A stretch of 33,063 nt of DNA, from positions 1 to 33,063 of the forward strand of contig JAJPYF010000146.1 in NCBI GenBank assembly GCA_021205085.1. The letters are read 5' to 3'. Source of the DNA: Clostridiales bacterium. GTDB lineage: Bacteria; Bacillota; Clostridia; Lachnospirales; Lachnospiraceae. This document shows positions 29,249 through 33,063 of this stretch, piece by piece (the first letter of the stretch is position 1; the number at the start of each line of letters is the position of its first letter). Below the pieces are notes generated by a model. It was given only the letters and a program-made list of their open reading frames with translations, ran no database searches and was not told where the DNA came from. Both the position numbers and the translations under genes were made by a program.

Positions 29249-30037
29249 TTACGGCTGCTCTGTCACGGCAAACTCCAGACCAAAGAGTGCCGCGCCCAGC
29301 GCGCCGACAATCTCCGGCTGTTCATAGATATAAAGCGGGGAACCCAGGCTCTCCTCCAGCGCGCTCACCACGCCGGGATTTTTGGCGACGCCGCCGGTCA
29401 TCATAAACTCCTTCTCCAATCCCACCCGTTTCAGGAGAGAAACCGCCTTTCCGGCGATCGCCCGGTGAATGCCGCGGGCAATGTCCGCCGTCTCCTTGTT
29501 TTGTGCAATGAGGGAAATCACCTCTGATTCCGCGAAAACGGAACACATGCTGCTGATCTCCACGTTCTGCGTGGATTTCAGCGAAAGCGGCCCCAGCTCC
29601 TCAATGTCAATCTCCAGTGTCCGCGCCATCATCTCAAGGAACCGCCCGATACCGGCGGCACACTTGTCATTCATGACAAAATCCGCCACATCCCCGTGCG
29701 CATCCAGCCGGATCGCTTTGGAATCCTGCCCGCCGATATCCAGAATCGTGCGGACAGCCGGATTCAGAAAATGAGCCCCCTTCGCGTGGCAGCTGATCTC
29801 CGTCACATTCCGGTCTGCAAACGGGATGCTGACCCGCCCGTAGCCGGTGGATATGATCAGAGAAATTTCTTCCCGGTCAAGCCCTGCTTTTTCCAGAATC
29901 TCCCGCAGAATCTTCTCCGCACTGTCGCCGCTTCGCGCGCCTGTGCGGATGACCGCCCATGACAAAATCTCCCGTTTTTCGTTTAAAATAACCGCGTTGG
30001 TGGATGTAGAACCGCTGTCAATTCCCATCACATACAT
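29249..30037 (-). CDS. possible independently initiated activase (internal start within the fusion ORF)
   Basis: Internal ATG at 30037 (MYVMGIDSGSTST) at the canonical activase N-terminus, preceded by a strong SD (GAAAAGGAGAACATCCG-ATG). Confidence 0.55.
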   Translation of the reverse strand: MYVMGIDSGSTSTNAVILNEKREILSWAVIRTGARSGDSAEKILREILEKAGLDREEISLIISTGYGRVSIPFADRNVTEISCHAKGAHFLNPAVRTILDIGGQDSKAIRLDAHGDVADFVMNDKCAAGIGRFLEMMARTLEIDIEELGPLSLKSTQNVEISSMCSVFAESEVISLIAQNKETADIARGIHRAIAGKAVSLLKRVGLEKEFMMTGGVAKNPGVVSALEESLGSPLYIYEQPEIVGALGAALFGLEFAVTEQP

Positions 30038-31102
30038 CGGATGTTCTCCTTTTCTTCCTATATTATAGTCGGGCGGCTGCCTGTCCGCTTCCACATCGCT
30101 CCGACGCAGGCGCGGCTCCGCCTCCGCATCGTCCGCAAAACAGCTTCGGCATAATTCTTCCGCACATTCCGAACCGTCTCCCTGCGGCGAACCGCTCTGT
30201 GCCTCCTGCCGCTCATGCCGTCTGCGCGCGCGCAGCGATTCCAGAAACGCCTCCACGCGGGTCAGGATCTGTCCGGCGCCCTGGCTGGTGGCATCCGTCT
30301 CCAGCTTCACCATGGGCAGATTCTCCTCCTCTTTCAGCCTCGTATATTCATAAGAGTAGATGTCGCAGAACTTCACCGTGTGATAGATAATACCGTCCAG
30401 CCCGTCCGCCATCTCCGACAGCCTCTGCCTGCGCTCAGCCACCTGACTCATCCGCATACAGGGGATCTGTCCGAGCAGGCTTCGCGCATAGCTTTGCAGA
30501 ATATTCTCACGGTCAACCTCATATGTCCGGACAATGCCGGTACAGGTCAGGTCAAGGGCAATTTCGGCGCCCTCGCTCTCAATGAGCTTCCTGATCTCGG
30601 AGCCGGGCCGTGCCCCCGCCAGACAGACCCGAAGATCCGCCGTCTTCTCCGGAAGCGCTCCCGCCTCCCGCAGCTCCTTTTTGCGAAGCTGCATCTCAAA
30701 CTCCCTGCTGCAATGGTCAGCCAGTTTCTCCGAATCAAAATGCTTTCCCGAAAACGCGGCATATCCCCGTATCAATGCCTCCATCTGCCGCGTGTAAAGG
30801 GAGACGGTGGCATCGTTGACCTTCCTCGGAAGGTCAAAGCAAAAGAAAAACTTTTCCGGATAACGAAGCCGCAGCGTATCATACAATCTCCGCGCACTGT
30901 CACAGCAGGTTGTAAAAAGCATCCCCTCGTAGTTTCCGTTTCCAAACTCCTCCAGCACTGCCTTGACATAGGAGCACATATTCGGGTGCATCAGCGTATC
31001 TGCCTGTGTAAAATTCGCGACATGCGGCTCCATCAGGACCACCGGCGTGTCAAAAGCCTCCACAATCTCAATGGGAGCGTATTTGCACATGTATGCAATC
31101 AT
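29249..31102 (-). CDS. in-frame fusion: 2-hydroxyacyl-CoA dehydratase D-component-like (HgdB/YjiM/DCCP) plus BadF/HgdC-type ATPase activase (YjiL-like)
   Basis: N-terminal half has FTTCCDSARRLYDTL, LDLTCTGIVRTYEVD and VKFCDIYSYEYTRLKEEENLPMVKLETDAT. C-terminal half has GIDSGSTSTNAVILNEKREIL, LDIGGQDSKAIRLD, MNDKCAAGIGRFLEMMA and MTGGVAKNPGVV. No stop codon between them. Confidence 0.88.
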   Translation of the reverse strand: MIAYMCKYAPIEIVEAFDTPVVLMEPHVANFTQADTLMHPNMCSYVKAVLEEFGNGNYEGMLFTTCCDSARRLYDTLRLRYPEKFFFCFDLPRKVNDATVSLYTRQMEALIRGYAAFSGKHFDSEKLADHCSREFEMQLRKKELREAGALPEKTADLRVCLAGARPGSEIRKLIESEGAEIALDLTCTGIVRTYEVDRENILQSYARSLLGQIPCMRMSQVAERRQRLSEMADGLDGIIYHTVKFCDIYSYEYTRLKEEENLPMVKLETDATSQGAGQILTRVEAFLESLRARRRHERQEAQSGSPQGDGSECAEELCRSCFADDAEAEPRLRRSDVEADRQPPDYNIGRKGEHPMYVMGIDSGSTSTNAVILNEKREILSWAVIRTGARSGDSAEKILREILEKAGLDREEISLIISTGYGRVSIPFADRNVTEISCHAKGAHFLNPAVRTILDIGGQDSKAIRLDAHGDVADFVMNDKCAAGIGRFLEMMARTLEIDIEELGPLSLKSTQNVEISSMCSVFAESEVISLIAQNKETADIARGIHRAIAGKAVSLLKRVGLEKEFMMTGGVAKNPGVVSALEESLGSPLYIYEQPEIVGALGAALFGLEFAVTEQP

Positions 31103-32415
31103 CGCGGTTCACCTCGTCCCATATCCTCTGTCTCCATACTGTTTCCGGCATGTTTATGTGCCTCTATAATCTCTAAGAATGCCTCAAACCGCGTCCGGAT
31201 CTGCCCGTCATGGCTGTTGCGGCGGTCCATCCCGTCTCCGTCGAGAATCAAAAACGGCATGCCGATCTCCTCCATCTTCTGCTTCAGGATCAGGGCTCCG
31301 CCGGAGGACTGCTTGCATCCCCAGTGGCAGAAATTGATCACCCCGTCAGGGCGGATTTCCTTTACGACCTCCTGCACCATATCGGCCTTTCGCTCGTAGG
31401 AACCGGTATAAATGTTATTGATCATCTTCTTTGCCAGCGCTTCCAGCGGATGATCGATGTCCAGCGGCTCCATGTAATCCAGGCTCATCTCAAGGCCCTG
31501 AATCTGATAATCCCGGCTGCCGTTAAAGTAGCGCTTTAAGGTCTCCTGATAGTAAGGCAGAAGATGCACCCAGAAAATATTGACACCGTGAAACTCCGGC
31601 GCGGCGGCCACCTCCGCCTCCATCATACGATAAAAATCATAAATCTCCGGCGTTCCAATATTCAGATGATTCGCGAACAGCATAAACATCTGCATCGTCA
31701 GAGTGCTGGGATACTCCTTTGTCCTCATCATGGAGAGCGTCCGGCGGTAGCTTTCCTTGGAACGGTTCTCCCGATCCAGCACCTCGCGCAGCCGGTCCAC
31801 ATCCAAACTTTTCCCGAACGTATCAGAGAGACATCCGATCAGTTCCCGAAGCTGGTCGACGACATAAGCCTCCGCCTCCAAAGAATACTGGTCCGGAATA
31901 TCCAGAAGAAATGAGGGAACATGGTGCTTTTCCGACAGATAGCGGAAAGTATTGACATTTCCGTCACAGATCGTGGAGGTCGTCACGGCAAATGCCGCCG
32001 GTGAAATCACACGGCTGTCGACGGCGCCGATGAAATTTTTATGGTAGGAGCAGAGCGTCGGCGCAATCCCCTCATCCTCCGCGTAATCCAGGAAATAATT
32101 CTCAATGGTAAATCCGGACAAAAAGGAGGCCAGGCACTCGACCGAAAGGGTGTGTACATCAAAACACTGCAGGATCTCCACCGGGGCAAAAATATTGGCC
32201 CACACGGTATGCTCCGGCCGCCGCAGCGCCGCCAATACCTCCCCCACCGCGTACGTATTCAGATACCGCCATGCCGCCGGTATATTGCGATCCGCCAGAT
32301 GCTTCGTCCGAAACAGTTCCAGCGCCAAGCCGGTCTTGATCATGCGTTCGGCCACCCGCGGATGATCCGGCGCGTATTTTTTTATCATATTTCCGTAAGT
32401 CTGGACAAGATTCAT
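31099..32415 (-). CDS. 2-hydroxyacyl-CoA dehydratase-family protein (D-component, HgdA/HgdB-like)
   Basis: 438 aa; Cys motifs TLCSYHKNFIGA, STICDGN and INFCHWGCKQSSGG in 2-hydroxyacyl-CoA dehydratase context; ATGA overlap with the next gene. Confidence 0.88.
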   Translation of the reverse strand: MNLVQTYGNMIKKYAPDHPRVAERMIKTGLALELFRTKHLADRNIPAAWRYLNTYAVGEVLAALRRPEHTVWANIFAPVEILQCFDVHTLSVECLASFLSGFTIENYFLDYAEDEGIAPTLCSYHKNFIGAVDSRVISPAAFAVTTSTICDGNVNTFRYLSEKHHVPSFLLDIPDQYSLEAEAYVVDQLRELIGCLSDTFGKSLDVDRLREVLDRENRSKESYRRTLSMMRTKEYPSTLTMQMFMLFANHLNIGTPEIYDFYRMMEAEVAAAPEFHGVNIFWVHLLPYYQETLKRYFNGSRDYQIQGLEMSLDYMEPLDIDHPLEALAKKMINNIYTGSYERKADMVQEVVKEIRPDGVINFCHWGCKQSSGGALILKQKMEEIGMPFLILDGDGMDRRNSHDGQIRTRFEAFLEIIEAHKHAGNSMETEDMGRGEPR

Positions 32416-32416
32416 C

Positions 32417-33063
32417 TCACACCTCGATCACGCGCTGCCCCGCGGCTTTTAGCAGACGGTTCATGACAGCCTTTCCGATCCTCAGGTCGGCAAAGCTCTC
32501 CGAGAGGATCCGGTCCACGCCCAGATCATCAAACTCCCGCAGAAACGCGTAGAGGTTGCGGGCAATGCTGTCCGCGTCTCCCCGGCTGCCGATGCATTTC
32601 ACCACATCCGCGCGGTACCATTCCCTTGTCTCCTCGGTGCAAATGATGCCGGTGCGCTCCCCTCTCGAACGGTTTTCCTCCGCAATCGCGTTCATGCGCG
32701 CCGCCACGCGATGCGGTTCCCCGCTGACAATGGTAAGCTCCGCCTTCGGCGCATAGTGGCGGTATTTCATCCCGGGAGCCTTCGGCCGCACATTCTCCCC
32801 TGTCCCCGCAAGGCCGGGGTCATCGCAGACCGAGCCGATCACATCCGACAGCATTTCCCCGGTAATATAGCCCGGCCGCAGAATCATCGGCATTTCGTCG
32901 CCGGCCCATGTCCCGTCCGCACGCCTTGAAATGCCGCTCAGGTCAATGATCGTGGACTCTATGCCGATCCCGACCGCGCCCCCGTCAAGAATCATCGGGA
33001 TTTTCCCCTGCAGATCCGTATAAACATGCGCCGCCGTGGTGGGGCTCGGACGTCCGGAAGTGT
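32417..33063 (-). CDS. sua5: L-threonylcarbamoyladenylate synthase, Sua5-type (N-terminus beyond window)
   Basis: Edge reads TSGRPSPTTAAHVYTDLQGKIPMILDGGAVGIGIESTIIDLSG...ILRPGYIT, then Sua5 C-terminal domain (RPKAPGMKYRHYAPKAEL). The listed 32995 start is internal. Confidence 0.92.
   Translation of the reverse strand, partial: TSGRPSPTTAAHVYTDLQGKIPMILDGGAVGIGIESTIIDLSGISRRADGTWAGDEMPMILRPGYITGEMLSDVIGSVCDDPGLAGTGENVRPKAPGMKYRHYAPKAELTIVSGEPHRVAARMNAIAEENRSRGERTGIICTEETREWYRADVVKCIGSRGDADSIARNLYAFLREFDDLGVDRILSESFADLRIGKAVMNRLLKAAGQRVIEV

Noticed and set aside
30215-31399. 394-aa plus-strand ORF antisense to the dehydratase genes
   Set aside because: Shadow ORF spanning two clear minus-strand genes with conserved Cys motifs; no recognisable family.
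1-33063. CRISPR arrays, tRNA/rRNA genes, transposases, phage or toxin-antitoxin genes
   Set aside because: Looked for repeat arrays, tRNA-like cloverleafs in the few long spacers, and mobile-element proteins in the ORF track; found none.

Overview
This is a chromosomal window from a Firmicute, and gene content suggests Clostridia/Lachnospiraceae. The backbone is one nearly complete S10-spc-alpha ribosomal-protein superoperon on the minus strand, running from rpsJ (about 23.2 kb) to rplQ (about 7.1 kb), with secY, adk, map, a KOW-domain RNA-binding protein, infA, rpmJ and rpoA embedded. It ends in a clear Rho-independent terminator. On the left are rlmD (truncated by the window edge), yhaM, divergent mutS2, and an OmpR-type two-component pair. 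On the right are a plus-strand RlmI-like methyltransferase, then three minus-strand groups: a translationally coupled SBP/YesM-type kinase/YesN-type regulator cassette with no permeases, a 2-hydroxyacyl-CoA-dehydratase/DCCP-like redox module whose second subunit is fused in frame to its activase, and a partial sua5/tsaC. I saw no CRISPR array, tRNA/rRNA gene, transposon or phage gene. The most interesting signals are: (1) a multi-stem leader RNA upstream of rpsJ, with the rpsJ Shine-Dalgarno in a hairpin loop; (2) a hairpin-rich 325-nt leader between rpmJ and rpsM; (3) the dehydratase-activase read-through fusion with a preserved internal RBS; (4) the SBP-sensor-regulator cassette; (5) a recurring TTGCA(A/T) -35 element in four promoters with exact 17-bp spacers. 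All structures and promoters were read by eye and not computed.
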